The notes: generated by a model from the sequence alone, not told the origin. A stretch of DNA of 64,000 nucleotides from Armigeres subalbatus (GCF_024139115.2 NC_085140.1:414234283-414298282); one strand, 5' to 3'; counted from the stretch's first letter, positions 1-12,162 are shown. Program-made: numbers and translations.

Positions 1-59
1 TTGCGTAGCAATAATTCTATTAGAATGTAGCCATTGTCCATTTCCATGGATCAACACAA

Positions 60-1400
60 TTCCTGGTTATTTCACGGTCCGGTGTCCCTCCGGAAGATCC
101 GGAACATCCGTAGAAGTGGTCAATTCATTGAACTCATCCTAGAAGAGCGCGGTTTTTTTCAAAAGCTTTTAATTATTGAACGCTGAGTAACAAATGATTG
201 TGGTGACCCATTTTGATGGACCGGGGTGGCCACCGGAGGTCCTCCAGAGGATCCGGAACATTCGGTGAAATGGTCAATTCATGGAACTCATCCTAGAAGA
301 ATGCAGTTTTCACAAAACTTTTGATTATCGTAATTTGAGTAACAAATGATTGTGGTTACTCATTTTGGTGGAACTGGGTGGCCACCGGAGTTTTCCGGAA
401 GATCCGGAACATCCGTAAAATGGTCAATTAATGAAACTTATCATATAATAGCGCGGTTTTTTCCAAAGCTTTTCATTATCGAACTACAAGTAACAAATGA
501 TTGTGGTGACCCATTTGGATTGACCTGTATGGCCGAAGGTCCTTCAGAAGATCCGGAACGTCCGTAAAAATGGTCAATTTATTAAACCCATCATAGAAGA
601 GCGTGGTTTTTTCCAAAGCTTTTTCCACATAGTACTTTGAGTAACAAACGATTGCGGGGATCTATTTTGGTGGACCTGGGCGGCCACCGGAACTGCTCCA
701 GAAGATCCGGAACATCCGTAAAAATGACCAATTCACGAAACATATCATAAAAGGGTGCGATTTTTCCAAAGCTTTTCCTCATAGTAGTTTGAGTACCAAA
801 TGATTGTGGGGACCTATTTTGGTGGACCTGGGTGGCCACCGGATGTGCTCCAGAGGATCCGGAACGTCCGTAAAAATGGTCAATTCATGAAACCTATCAT
901 AGAAGAGCGCGGTTGTTTCCAAAGCTTTTCATTATCGAACACTGAGTAACAAATGATTGTGGTGACCCATTTGGATAGACCTGTATGGCCGAAGGTCCTT
1001 CAGAAGATCCGGAACGTCCGTAAAAGTGGTCAATTCATGAAATACATCATAGAAGAGCGCGGTTTTTTCCAAAGCTTTTCCTTATAGTACTTTGAGTAGC
1101 AAATGATTGTGGTGACCTATTTTGGTGGATCTGGGTGGCCACCGGAGGTGCTCCAGAAGATCCGGAACGATCAATTCATGAAACTTATCATAAAAGAGCA
1201 CGGTTTTTTCTAAAGCTTTTCATTATCGAACTTTTAAAAATCTTTCTATTATCGAACTCTGAGCAAGACACGAATGAATGTCGTGACCCGTTCTTATTTA
1301 CCAAAGTGACTACCGGAGGTCTTACGGAAGATACGGAACATCGGTTAAAGTGGTTAATTTATGTAATACATACTAGAATAGGCTATTTTTTTAAATTTCC
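60..1400. repeat. Degenerate ~155-bp tandem units, left arm
   Basis: The phrase GATCCGGAAC recurs near 97, 259, 391, 549, 703, 857, 1004 and 1156, each followed by TGGTCAATTCATGAA, an AGAAGAGCGCGG block, CCAAAGCTTTTC, and AGTAACAAATGATTGTGGTGACC. Unit length is about 150-160 bp and divergence rises towards 1400. The inverted copies at 1930-2350 and 3670-4330 carry the same blocks in reverse order. Confidence 0.8.
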
Positions 1401-2354
1401 TTGTCGTACTCTGAACATGAAATTATTGCCGTGACCTTTTCTCACGGATGTGAGTAGCAACTAAAGGCCCTTCGGAATGTCCGTATCACACGTAAAAGAG
1501 ATCATCAATTCATAAAACCCACCTTAGAAATGGCGTGTTTTCCATAGAAGAAGAAGATGAAGCACACTATTCTTCTAAACCTTTTTATTTTCCTAATTTT
1601 AGAAACCAATGATCGTAACCAATTCGCATGGATTGCCCACTGTATGTCTTCAGGTACATTCAGATCATCCGTAAAATCGGTCAATTCATGAAACTTGTCA
1701 TAGTTTTCCTATTTTCATATCCTGAGTAATGGATGATCGTTGTAACCCATTCTCAGGAACGTGTGTAGTCACGAATGAAACTCCGCAAGATCAAAAAATC
1801 TGTAATTATAGTCAATTCATAAAAATTAAGATGACACTATTTTTTTTTGAAAGGACAATCACATTAACCCAGAAAATATTTTCAAGTATGGCATAATTTG
1901 CTTTCATGATCGATATTCACCATTCACCACGAATTGACCACTTTAACGGACGTTCCAAATCTTCCGGAAGACCTCGGTAGCCACCCAGGTCCTTCAAAAA
2001 GGGTCATCATAATCATTTATTACTCAGCGTTCGGTGATTCAGCTATTCCATGGTGAGTTTTATGAATTGACCATTTCTACGGATGTTCCAGATCTTCTGG
2101 AGGAACTCCGGTGGCCACTCAGGTCCATCACACTGGGTCACCATAATCATTTGTTACTCAGTGTTCGATAATGAAAAGCTTTGGAAAAAACCGCACCCTT
2201 TTATGATAAGTTTTATGAATTGACCATTTTTACGGACGTTCCGGATCTACTGGAGGACCTCCGGTGGCCACCCAGGTTCACCAAATTGGGTCACCACAAT
2301 CATTTGTTACTCAAAGTAAAAGCTTTGAAAAAAAAACGCGCACTTCTAGGATGA

Positions 2355-3672
2355 ATTCCATGAATCTATACCATTTCGTCGAAAGTCATTTCGTCGAAAG
2401 ACATTTCGTCGAATGACATTTATTCGAATGACATTTGGTCGAAAGGACATTACGTCGAATGGACGTTTGATCGAAGGGACATTTAGTCGAAAATGATTTT
2501 TAATCCACTAGAGACGAAGGACATTTGATCGATTGACGTTTGGTTGATAGGACACTACGTCGAATTGACATTTAGTCGAAATCAGTTTTCTGAAAGAATC
2601 TTCGTACAGTTGGTTATATGACGTTTGGTCGAAAGTGGATTTTCGAATTGATAATCTTGGTACATTCAGTCTAATGACGTTCCGTCGAATGGATATTTGA
2701 AAAAAAGAACTTGAGCCAATAACAATTAAAAAATAAATGATTTATTGCGGTATTCCTAAAAGTCATATAATTATTTTTCCAATATTGTGCAAAGAATGAT
2801 GGGCTGATAAAAAGAATAAATAATACGAAAACGGTGAATATTGCGATATTATTCTTGACTGGATATTGACTTCCGCGAACCCCTCTAACCGACTACATTG
2901 AATCTATACCACCTGGTCAAAAGAAATGTAGTCGAATGATGTTTCGTCATTACACATGACGCCGAATAGACATTACTACCATTACACGCATAACTGTCCC
3001 ATGTACATCGGAAATTCCAGCAAATATTGGACGAATATGCTTGTGATGGCAGATTAGGTCATATGACCATTTGGTCGAAATAAAGATTTCGGCCAATAAC
3101 TAACGAATTATGGTTCAAAGACCATTTTATACTGAACTAATTATTGTATACATATTGAGTGGAAGAAAGAGTATTAATGAAAATAATAAAATCCATTTCC
3201 ATTCGACCAAATGTCAATCAACGAAATGTTCCAAAGCCGACTGCGATGAAGTATTAGCAAAATAACATTGATATCATTGGTCTTTGACCATTGGCCGAAA
3301 ATAGAATAGAGGGTATACTGCCGCGGTTGCGGTTAGCGGCAGTATATATTTTGCTACTTCTGAAGGTTTTCAATTTTTCAATAATCCACCAGGTCTCCAG
3401 AAGTTTCTGTTAGCTCAGATGAAAAATCCTCATTGGCTTCCTTATTCGTTTCTTCAGCTGCTGATTGAAATTCCTCATGTCCACTGAATTCCTCCAACCA
3501 GTTTATTCATGTATCTTATGGATTATTTAACCAGAAATGTCTAAATCTCCTTTCGACTAAATGTCCATTCGACCAAATATACATTCGACTAAATGTCCAT
3601 TCGACTAAATGTCCTTTCGTTCAAATGTCCATTCGACTAAATGTTCCTTCGACCAAATGTCCTTTCGACAAA
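2355..3672. mobile_element. Nested foldback with GTCGAAAGGACATTT minisatellite arms
   Basis: From 2355 the plus strand repeats a ~16-bp phrase (ACATTTNGTCGAANGG). From ~3540 to 3672 the reverse complement (CCTTTCGACNAAATGT) takes over, ending in TTTCGACAAAA. The middle is AT-rich with no ORF. It interrupts the larger foldback: the ~155-bp repeat phrase stops at 2350 and resumes at 3673. The same family, with the same terminal GAATCNATACCATTTCG, occurs at 13387-14150. Confidence 0.7.
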
Positions 3673-4391
3673 ACAGGTTCACCAAATTGGGTCACCAATT
3701 ACTCAAAGTACGATAATGAAAAGCTTTGGAAAAAAAGCGCACTTCTAGGATGAGTTCCATGAATTGACATTTTTTACGGACGTTCCGGATCTTCTGGAGC
3801 ACCTCCGGTGGCCGCCCAGGTCCACCAAAATAGGTCCCCACAATCATTTGTCAATCAAAGTACTATAAGTACAATCATTTGTACAATCATTTGTACAATC
3901 AAAGTACTATAAGGAAAAGCTTTGGAAAAAACCGCACCCTTTTATGATAAGTTTCATGAATTGGCCATTTTATGGACGTTCCGGATCTATTGGAGGACTT
4001 CCCTTGGCCACCCAGGTCCACCAAATTGGGTCACTACAATTATTTGTTACTTAAAGTACGATAATTAAAAGCTTTGAAAAAAAAAATCGCGCACTTCTAG
4101 GATGAGTTCCATGAATTGACCACTTCACCGAATGTTCCGGATCTTCTAAAGGAACTTCGGTGGCCACTCAGGTCTATCACAATGGGTCACCACAATCATT
4201 TGTTACTCAGCGTTCGATAATTAAAAGCTTTGGAAAAAACCGCGCTCTTCTAGGATGAGTTCAATGAATTGACCACTTCTACGGATGTTCCGGATCTTCC
4301 GGAGGGACACCGGACCGCGAAATAACCAGGAATAGTGTAGATCCATGGAAATGGACAATGGCTACATTCTAATAGAATTATTGCTACGCAA

Positions 4392-5203
4392 ATTAATGAC
4401 CATTTCTAAAATCACCCTTCGAGAGGCAAGAAATCACGCCAAAAATTGACCTAAGAATCTAAGTTCCTTCAACATCGATTCCTGGGAACCAGAATGGCCA
4501 AAGTGCAAAAATCTGTCCGTAGCGACATCCGTGGATTCCATACCTTCAATTTGGTTCCAAAAATTGAGAATCGGTTCGAAAATTAACTTTGGGAGCGAAT
4601 CCAATTTGGGTCATTTTTGACCCGCTAATGCACAAAGTGTCACTTTTTTGTTGTGGCGTTCCTAGAGGTCGCTGATAGCTGGTTATCACCCCAAAATTTT
4701 CATTTCCAAAAGTTAGGAAAAGTCAGAAAATTTCAACGCCCTATCTCATTTGATTACAAAGCTACAACGTTTTTAAATCATCTCTGGGCCAAAATAGACC
4801 CCAATGCACTAGGAAGGTTAATAGAAACTTAGAAAGCATTGGACACTACGCATGATTTTAGACTTGTAGGCAGCAAATTTTCGTTATCCTACCCAAACAG
4901 TTCAGTTAGTACGATTTTCCCTTAACTGTAAATGTCGCTTGAGTTATTTATATGAACTTTTTATTCCTACAATGAACCAAAATATCCTCCATATATAAAC
5001 TGCTTTGTAATTCTTCTCTTGTGAATCGTGGCTACATTTGTTTCCGTATTGAAATCAGGACCGAATGAAAGAAATGTACAAGAACAGTCAATGGATAGGG
5101 TAAAACGGTATAATTTGCCCCTCCCTCTAAGGGAATACATAAACAGTTAAAAATTCTGAAAATTACACGCTGTGGAAATACTTGAGCGTCATTTGTGTTC
5201 CAT
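4392..5203. other. Intergenic DNA, no gene seen
   Basis: No ORF, RNA gene or clear repeat could be recognised in this stretch between the foldback element and the SINE. Confidence 0.5.
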
Positions 5204-5500
5204 AGGACTCTCCTTAGCCGTGCGGTAAGACGCGCGGCTACAAAGCAAGACCATGCTGAGGGTGGCTGGGTTCGATTCCCGGTGCCGATCTAGGCAATTT
5301 GGAAATTGTCTCGACTTCCCTGGGCATAAAAGTATCATCGTGTAAGCCTCATGATATACGAATGCAAAAATGGTAACTTGGCTTAGAAACCTCGCAGTTA
5401 ATAACTGTGGAAGTGCTTAATGAACACTAAGCTGCGAGGCGGCTCTGTCCCAGTGTGGGGATGTAATGCCAATAAGAAGAAGAAGAAGAAGAAGAAGATA
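5204..5500 (+). mobile_element. tRNA-derived SINE (Feilai type)
   Basis: A pol III promoter is visible: an A-box-like TTAGCCGTGCGGTAAGACGC near 5214 and a B box GGTTCGATTCCC near 5269. A tRNA-unrelated body with GCCTCATGATATACGAATGC follows, then an (AAG)n tail to 5499. It is flanked by GTGTTCCAT (5195-5203) and GTGTTCTAT (5501-5509), a 9-bp target duplication with one mismatch. Two more copies lie at 13565-13889 and 58510-58781. The match to Feilai of Aedes aegypti is from memory of the family. Confidence 0.85.
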
Positions 5501-5622
5501 GTGTTCTATTGCATCTTATTTTTGGTAGCAAAAATGTACCCCTGGAAGTACCTTCGCTGGACAAAGGGGGTACTTCGGACAATAATGCGTAATGGTGTGC
5601 TTAAACTTATCGATACAGTTTC
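5501..5622 (+). mobile_element. hAT-like element end fragment leading into the 23-bp array
   Basis: ATGTACCCCTGGAAGTACCTTCGC (5534 onward) closely matches the sequence just inside the hAT-type terminus at 33984 (CAGCGGTTCTCAACC then ATGTACCCCTGGGAGTACC). The later phrase TTAAACTTATCGATACAGTTT (near 5600) also matches 34424-34445. The terminal inverted repeat itself is missing here. In both places this sequence leads into the same GAGGCTCGGAAGCC repeat, so the array is probably internal to this element. Confidence 0.55.
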
Positions 5623-8163
5623 AGGAGGCTCGGAAGCCTCCTTTCAAGAGGCTCGGAAGCCTCCTTTCAAGAGGCTCGGAAGCCTCCTTTCAAGAGGCTC
5701 GGAAGCCTCCTTTCAAGAGGCTCGGAAGCCTCCTTTCAAGAGGCTCGGAAGCCTCCTTTCAAGAGGCTCGGAAGCCTCCTTTCAAGAGGCTCGGAAGCCT
5801 CCTTTCAAGAGGCCCGGAAGCCTCCTTTTAAGAGGCTCGGAAGCCTCCTTTCAAGAGGCTCGGAAGCCTCCTTTCAAGAGGCTCGGAAGCCTCCTTTCAA
5901 GAGGCTCGGAAGCCTCCTTTCAAGAGGCTCGGAAGCCTCCTTTCAAGAGGCCCGGGAGCCTCCTTTCAAGAGGCCCGGGAGCCTCCTTTCAAGAGGCTCG
6001 GGAGCCTCCTTTCAAGAGGCTCGGAAGCCTCCTTTCAAGAGGCTCGGAAGCCTCCTTTCAAGAGGCTCGGAAGCCTCCTTTCAAGAGGCTCGGAAGCCTC
6101 CTTTCAAGAGGCTCGGAAGCCTCCTCTCAAGAGGCTCGGAAGCCTCCTTTCAAGAGGCTCGGAAGCCTCCTTTCAAGAGGCTCGGAAGCCTCCTTTCAAG
6201 AGGCTCGGAAGCCTTCTTTCAAGAGGCTCGGAAGCCTCCTTTCAAGAGGCTCGGAAGCCTCCTTTCAAGAGGCTCGGAAGCCTCCTTTCAAGAGGCTCGG
6301 AAGCCTCCTTTCAAGAGGCTCGGAAGCCTCCTTTCAAGAGGCTCGGAAGCCTCCTTTTAGGAGGCTCAGAAGCCTCCTTTCTAGAGGCTCGGAAGCCTCC
6401 TTTCTAGGAGGCCTCAGAAGCCTCCTTTCTAGAGGCTCAGAAGCCTCCTTTCTAGAGGCCTCAGGCCTCCTTTCAAGAGGCTCAGAAGCCTCCTTTCAAG
6501 AGGCCCGGAAGCCTCCTTTCAAGAGGCTCAGAAGCCTCCTTTCAAGAGGCTCAGAAGCCTCCTTTCAAGAGGCTCAGAAGCCTCCTTTCAAGAGGCTCAG
6601 AAGCCTCCTTTCAAGAGGCTCAGAAGCCTCCTTTCAAGAGGCTCAGAAGCCTCCTTTCAAGAGGCTCAGAGCCTCCTTTCAAGAGGCTCAAGCCTCCTTT
6701 CAAGAGGCCCGGAAGCCTCCTTTCAAGAGGCTCAGAGCCTCCTTTCAAGAGGCTCAGGCCTCCTTTCAAGAGGCTCCGGAAGCCTCCTTTCAAGAGGCCT
6801 GGAAGCCTCCTTTCAAGAGGCTCAGAAGCCTCCTTCAAGAGGCTCAGAAGCCTCCTTTCAAGAGGCTCAGAAGCCTCCTTTCAAGAGGCTCAGAAGCCTC
6901 CTTTCAAGAGGCTCAGGCCTCCTTTCAAGAGGCCCGGAAGCCTCCTTTCAAGAGGCTCAGAAGCCTCCTTTCAAGAGGCTCAAGCCTCCTTTCAAGAGGC
7001 TCAGAAGCCTCCTTTCAAGAGGCTCAGAGCCTCCTTTCAAGAGGCTCAGGAAGCCTCCTTTCAAGAGGCCCGGAAGCCTCCTTTCAAGAGGCTCAGGAAG
7101 CCTCCTTTCAAGAGGCTCAGAAGCCTCCTTTCAAGAGGCTCAGGCCTCCTTCAAGAGGCTCAGAAGCCTCCTTTCAAGAGGCTCAGAAGCCTCCTTTCAA
7201 GAGGCTCGAAGCCTCCTTTCAAGAGGCCCGGAAGCCTCCTTTCAAGAGGCTCAGGCCTCCTTTCAAGAGGCCTGGAAGCCTCCTTTCAAGAGGCTCAGAA
7301 GCCTCCTTTCAAGAGGCCTCAGAAGCCTCCTTTCAAGAGGCCTCGGAAGCCTCCTTTCAAGAGGCTCAGGAAGCCTCCTTTCAAGAGGCTCAAGCCTCCT
7401 TCCAAGAGGCCTGGAAGCCTCCTTTCAAGAGGCTCAGCCTCCTTTCAAGAGGCTCAAGCCTCCCTTTCAAGAGGCCTGGAAGCCTCCTTTCAAGAGGCTC
7501 AGAAGCCTCCTTTCAAGAGGCTCAGAAGCCTCCTTTCAAGAGGCTCGGAAGCCTCCTTTCAAGAGGCCTGGAAGCCTCCTTTCAAGAGGCCTCAGAAGCC
7601 TCCTTTCAAGAGGCTCAGAAGCCTCCTTTCAAGAGGCTCGGAAGCCTCCTTTCAAGAGGCTCAGGAAGCCTCCTTTCAAGAGGCTCGGAAGCCTCCTTTC
7701 AAGAGGCTCGGAAGCCTCCTTTCAAGAGGCTCGGAAGCCTCCTTTCAAGAGGCTCGGAAGCCTCCTTTCAAGAGGCTCGGAAGCCTCCTTTCTAGAGGCT
7801 CGGAAGCCTCCTTTCTAGAGGCTCGGAAGCCTCCTTTCTAGAGGCTCGGAAGCCTCCTTTCTAGAGGCTCGGAAGCCTCCTTTCTAGAGGCTCGGAAGCC
7901 TCCTTTCAAGAGGCTCGGAAGCCTCCTTTCAAGAGGCTCGGAAGCCTCCTTTCAAGAGGCTCGGAAGCCTCCTTTCAAGAGGCTCGGAAGCCTCCTTTCA
8001 AGAGGCTCGAAGCCTCCTTTCAAGAGGCTCGGAAGCCTCCTTTCAAGAGGCTCGGAAGCCTCCTTTCAAGAGGCTCGGAAGCCTCCTTTCAAGAGGCTCG
8101 GAAGCCTCCTTTCAAGAGGCTCGGAAGCCTCCTTTCAAGAGGCTCGGAAGCCTCCTTCCAAGA
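5623..8163. repeat. 23-bp hairpin minisatellite/satellite array, about 110 units
   Basis: The unit is GAGGCTCGGAAGCCTCCTTTCAA less small variants. Each unit contains the dyad GAGGCT-CGGA-AGCCTC, so either strand can form a 6-bp-stem hairpin per unit. Variants are blocked: CGGAAG units at 5623-6350 and 7540-8163, CTAG-bearing units near 6350-6470 and 7790-7900, and CAGAAG units with frequent length changes at 6480-7540. A 791-codon open frame (5420-7795) starts in the SINE tail and is an artefact: 23 bp is not a multiple of 3, and the repeat lacks stops in several frames. A decayed relative lies at 34740-35110. Confidence 0.9.
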
Positions 8164-9380
8164 GTTCTGAGTCGCAAGAGTTCTGTCAAAATGTCATATT
8201 TATGGACGAGGAAAAATTTAACTTTTTCGGGACCGACGGACTGGTTAGTGTGACTGCTGTAAAATGTCAAATCAACGATATCGCATCCTCCCTAATCTCC
8301 AGACCTCAACATGTCGTATCCTACATCGAAAATCGGTAGAAACCTTCTCTAGAACAACCTAAAACTGCCAAATCGATGAGAAGGCTTCTTCAGAGCGTCA
8401 TTGTAGCAAAAAATAGGCACATGAAGGGTTAAAATAAAGTTTCGGACTGTTTTGAGCGTTGTTAGTTATTGAGGCTCATAAAAAGATATTTTCGAAATTC
8501 CTAATCATAATATCTGGTTTACAGTTCGTCTTTGAGTGCTAAAACTGCCTACTTTTCCATACCAACAAAATGAGTGCTTTAATGAACATTATGCAACTCA
8601 AATGGGTTGCATAATATTCATTATAACACTGATTTGGGTGCTATAATGAAAAACTATAACTATAACTATAAACTATAATGAAAAACCAACATCCGAACAG
8701 TAGTTACATGACTAAATTTTGCGTCGCGTAATAAATTAAATAGTTTGATGGATATAACATCAAAAATTACGAAAGGCAAGTACATGTATCGCCTCACGGC
8801 TTATCGTACTATGCAATGTGGCACGTTAACATTGAATCTGATTGTTCTCTACAGCAACATAATTTATTGGCAAGAATGATCATGTGGAGTAAATTAGACT
8901 GTACAATTTTGGTACTGATATATCATATTAAAGTCCATTTTTCTTCATTGCAAAAAATAGCGTGTGCAACTCGTTGCAAAACTCGATTTTTTCAGCACTC
9001 ATAGTACACTTACGTACAACTCGTGCTGAAAAAATCATCTTTTTGCAACTTGTTGCACAAACTCCTATTGTTGAATTCAACGCTAAAAAGACATAAGTAT
9101 ACATCGTGTTTTTTCCTGAAACGAATGTGACGTTTGTTTTAATCCATTAAATTTGTTAACAATCACTGACGGACAATATTTTGACATTGTACATATTCAA
9201 ATTTGTCCCTTTTCACGTCACTCGATTCAAACGCACGTTTTCTATGCTTTGTTTTGCAGACATTGATTTCTAAGTTTTCAAACTAAATAAAAGTACCAAC
9301 TGTTTTACAGTTGCTTGTAGGTTTTAAAAATCAAAAAAATCAAATCAACATCAATTCAGTACACACCAATTTATTTTTCA
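8164..9380. other. Intergenic DNA with one inverted-repeat relic
   Basis: No gene is seen. A CTATAA microsatellite-like run lies near 8656-8685. At 8950-9065 GTGCAACTCGTTGCAAAA...TTTTTTCAGCAC is mirrored by GTGCTGAAAAAA...TTTTTGCAACTTGTTGCAC, a MITE-like palindrome. Confidence 0.5.
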
Positions 9381-9382
9381 AA

Positions 9383-9388
9383 TTTATT
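9383..9388 (-). terminator. Polyadenylation signal AATAAA
   Basis: Minus-strand AATAAA lies 78 bp beyond the stop codon of the secreted-peptide gene. Confidence 0.55.
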
Positions 9389-9465
9389 CATCAGAATTAT
9401 CGAAGCAGTAATCAATGCTCAATTACTCATTCCGCAGAAAGCTAATTCTGGGAAAAATCAAACTC

Positions 9466-9761
9466 CTAGACCGGACCTGGTTCAGCGTTCGTCAAGTCAA
9501 CCGATCCTGGAATCATCATTGGACGTCTACGTTCTCCATGGGGACCTCCTCTGGGCCCAAACGTTCCGTTAATTGCAGTACACAGTACCTGGTGAACTCG
9601 ATTAATGGTTATCTATTTAATGATTGAAGCTCAATGATTCAAACGAAAATGCTCACAGAGGTGCTGTTGTAAGTTGTACAGTTGAGATGGCACGATGCTA
9701 TCATTATAAACGAAACCGCCAGCAGCAGAACCACCAGTGAAAGTTTACTCGCAAAACTCAT
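9466..9761 (-). CDS. Small secreted peptide precursor (two exons)
   Basis: Exon 1 is 9761-9657 and exon 2 is 9588-9466, joined across a 68-bp intron (9589-9656) with GTGAGC and CACCAG ends, phase 0. The product is 75 residues. Residues 1-23 are a basic start and a hydrophobic core ending ASC, a clear signal peptide. The mature part has Cys24, Cys28 and Cys38, three N-glycosylation sequons (NCT, NST, NGT), a Gly/Pro-rich stretch, a tribasic RRR at 55-57 and a C-terminal GPV. The gene model is supported by a minus-strand TATATAA at 10017-10011, TCAGTT at 9994 and AATAAA at 9388-9383. The 5' UTR may contain another intron (CAACAG/GTGTAC to CCACAG just upstream of the ATG). No family was recognised. 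A secreted effector, salivary or accessory-gland peptide, or a peptide precursor cut at RRR are all possible; none is shown. Confidence 0.6.
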
Positions 9762-9988
9762 GTCTTCCTGTGGATTCGAACGCGAACAATTAGAATGGAT
9801 TATTCCTAACGAGAAGTGAGCAAGGCAGACAAATTCGAACCACTTTCAGCGGTACACCTGTTGGGTCGGATAAATGTGGCCACCAAGCTTTATTACTTCA
9901 ACTGGTTGTACTTCTGGTTGCACTAGCCGTGTCGAGGATGGTATCCAAACTGCTCTGCGATGTAACGAAAACACAAATATTCAACCAA

Positions 9989-10017
9989 AACTGAAGCGGA
10001 AAACCGTTGTTTATATA
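9989..10017 (-). promoter_or_regulatory. Core promoter (TATA box plus arthropod initiator)
   Basis: On the minus strand TATATAA (10017-10011) is followed about 25 bp downstream by TCAGTT (9994-9989), the arthropod initiator consensus. It lies ~230 bp before the ATG of the secreted-peptide gene. Confidence 0.6.
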
Positions 10018-12162
10018 GCAAGTGGGTTCGCTTAACCGCTATCTATAGGTTTCCTGGACAATGGGAAAACTGATAATCCGAACCACGCACAATTACCGCC
10101 GTGGCAGAGCATTGTTCGACAGAGGGTGTTTTTGTGGGCGAAATGAATGCGTCAGTTAGTTGAACTTTTTCGACTTCATTGAAATCAATTAACTGTAATG
10201 CGAGGAAATGGGTCGTATTGGATTTTTGTACAATATGAACACAAAAATCTAACTACTCCCAGTGTGTTGAACCTGCTGCTACGTCAGTCTATGTAAATAC
10301 GTTTTTTCCATCCATATGATGCAAAATTACGACTAAATTTGAGCTGATTTACCTTTAAAATTTGAGATATTAGTGCTCATACATCGTGCATTATGTGATC
10401 CGAGTCATTTACGCTTGTTTTATTAGAATTTCAAAAGCATTTTCTATTTATCTAATACGTAGCAAAAACAAATGATAGCTTTTCTCGTACCAAGTATTCA
10501 TGAGTGAGTTAACCAAAATAAAAGCGTACTAATTGATATTCATGATTATTCCATTTCTCATCGGAGATAAAAAATTCCGTCTCTAGGATTTCTGGGGAAC
10601 TATTTCTCCTAGAATATTGGATTATTTCTTCTCCAGGAAATATGAAGAATTTCATTTTGGATGATTCCGGAAAATTCCGATTCCAGAAATTCTGAGAATT
10701 TCGACTTCCAAGAATTCTTTCAACGAGAATATCTGTTGAGAATCCCTCTATATCTGTGAAGTGGATCTAACAAATTCCTCCATCATTGAAGAAGAATCTG
10801 GAGTAATTGTAGAAGAAATTCCGAGAGAAAATTTAGCGATAATTTCTTAAGGGATTCGAAGAGAGATTTATGAGGTATTCGAATAGGAGCCATCCCAATT
10901 AACATTTTAAGTTTTATAACGCTCTTGAAGACCATAATTTACTCTACAAGAGTGTTACTAAACCAGCATAAAACCAAAATGTTACTAGGGATGAGTTGCC
11001 TTCAATAGTAGACACTTGTCATATAAATATGCCATAGTTTCATCGAATTTTGTCATAGTTTCAATTCAACAACATTTCCAGAAAAAAGACTCCCAACTGT
11101 GTGAAGGAAATAGAAGTTCCTTACTCTCCACGTCCTTGTCGTTGCTTACGGGTGTTGTGATTTTCCCAGCTTCCTCTTTATTGCATCGAACTCCTACAAC
11201 AATGCAACGATGATGCTGATGTCGGTCCATGCCGGAGTTGATTGCGGAGCAGTCGATTGCTGCTTGCTCTTCGATGACAGGAAAACATCATTGCGCAACA
11301 ATAGTAGTTTGGTGAGGCGCCCCCGCTTGAAGAGATATTTTATACGGCGCAAACATTGACGCTCTTCATCTTGTGTTCCTTTCTCTTGAGGGCGTCAAGG
11401 ACTCTCCACCGGCGTAGTGCATTATGAAATACACACGAGCACATGGTGCTCGGTGCATGGATGGAATGTCATCCAAGTGCCTGCTCTCTATCGGACAGAG
11501 AAACAGTGATTTTTCGTTCGAACAAAAGCAGGAAATGAAGCCATGAAAGGCAATATTGGCGATCTCCGTCGTTTTTTCTTCCTCACGATGATGCGGGATG
11601 CTTCGTGGGCGAACAGCATGGAGCAAAATATTGCAATTGCTTTGACACAGTTGGAACGATGCCAACGATTAGCACCGTTTCTGGGCGGCAAGTTGTAGGA
11701 AATTATAATTTGAACCGGTAACCCATCACCATCAATGAAATATGTATAAGGTACGAAAGGACTTTGATCTCAGATTTATTGACCCGAATACTTTTTGTTA
11801 TATCATTAAAGAATCTTTATAAAAAGATTTCCTAAATAAGTTTGCGCAAAACGTGATTTATTGAATGAAAGAAGTCAATTTGATTACTCCTGGTGAATTT
11901 CCTTCACTGATCGACAGTAAAAATGTATTCGGGCTACTCATATGCCGCAATAGTAGTTCACCGCCACCGAAATCGACTGATGACGGGCGATAGTTGATTC
12001 GTTGAGAAAATTTCGAGATTTTTTGGTCAAAAAATAGGCGGAGAGGTTTGGAAGTCGTTGCTTCTGAATTTTCTTTGGTGTCCAAGTAATTTTGTTTAAG
12101 TTTCTGTTTCCTTTAACGTACCTGTCTGGCTACGTATTATAGAGCTCCATAATCGTCGGTTT
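10018..12162. other. Intergenic DNA, no recognisable gene
   Basis: At 10560-10870 there are loose GGAATTTC/TTCCTCC phrases like those of the 14.6-16.9 kb element. The short ORFs at 11016-12085 show no recognisable motif, signal peptide or splice partner. Confidence 0.45.

Larger units (their letters stand above)
1..4391. mobile_element. Large foldback (long inverted repeat) element
   Basis: The first ~150 bases reappear as reverse complement at 4240-4391. The window begins TTGCGTAGCAATAATTC and the element ends GAATTATTGCTACGCAA at 4391. Both arms are built of degenerate ~155-bp units, forward in 60-1400 and inverted in 1930-2350 and 3670-4330. No coding capacity is visible; short ORFs here are shadows of the repeats. 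A second foldback (2355-3672) sits inside the right arm. The left boundary coincides with the window edge, so a target duplication cannot be tested. The family is not recognised; the structure resembles foldback or long-TIR non-autonomous DNA transposons. Confidence 0.8.

Noticed and set aside
5250..5300. Possible tRNA gene (B box GGTTCGATTCCC)
   Set aside because: The body after the tRNA-like part, the AAG tail, the flanking duplication and two further copies show a SINE; no acceptor stem closes.
5420..7795. 791-codon open frame resembling a long repetitive protein
   Set aside because: It starts in the SINE tail and runs through the 23-bp array; the repeat lacks stops in several frames, so openness is automatic, and there is no conserved start, signal or splice context.
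11366..12085. Short ORFs suggesting a gene at 11.4-12.1 kb
   Set aside because: No recognisable domain, signal peptide, splice pair or poly(A) signal could be lined up.
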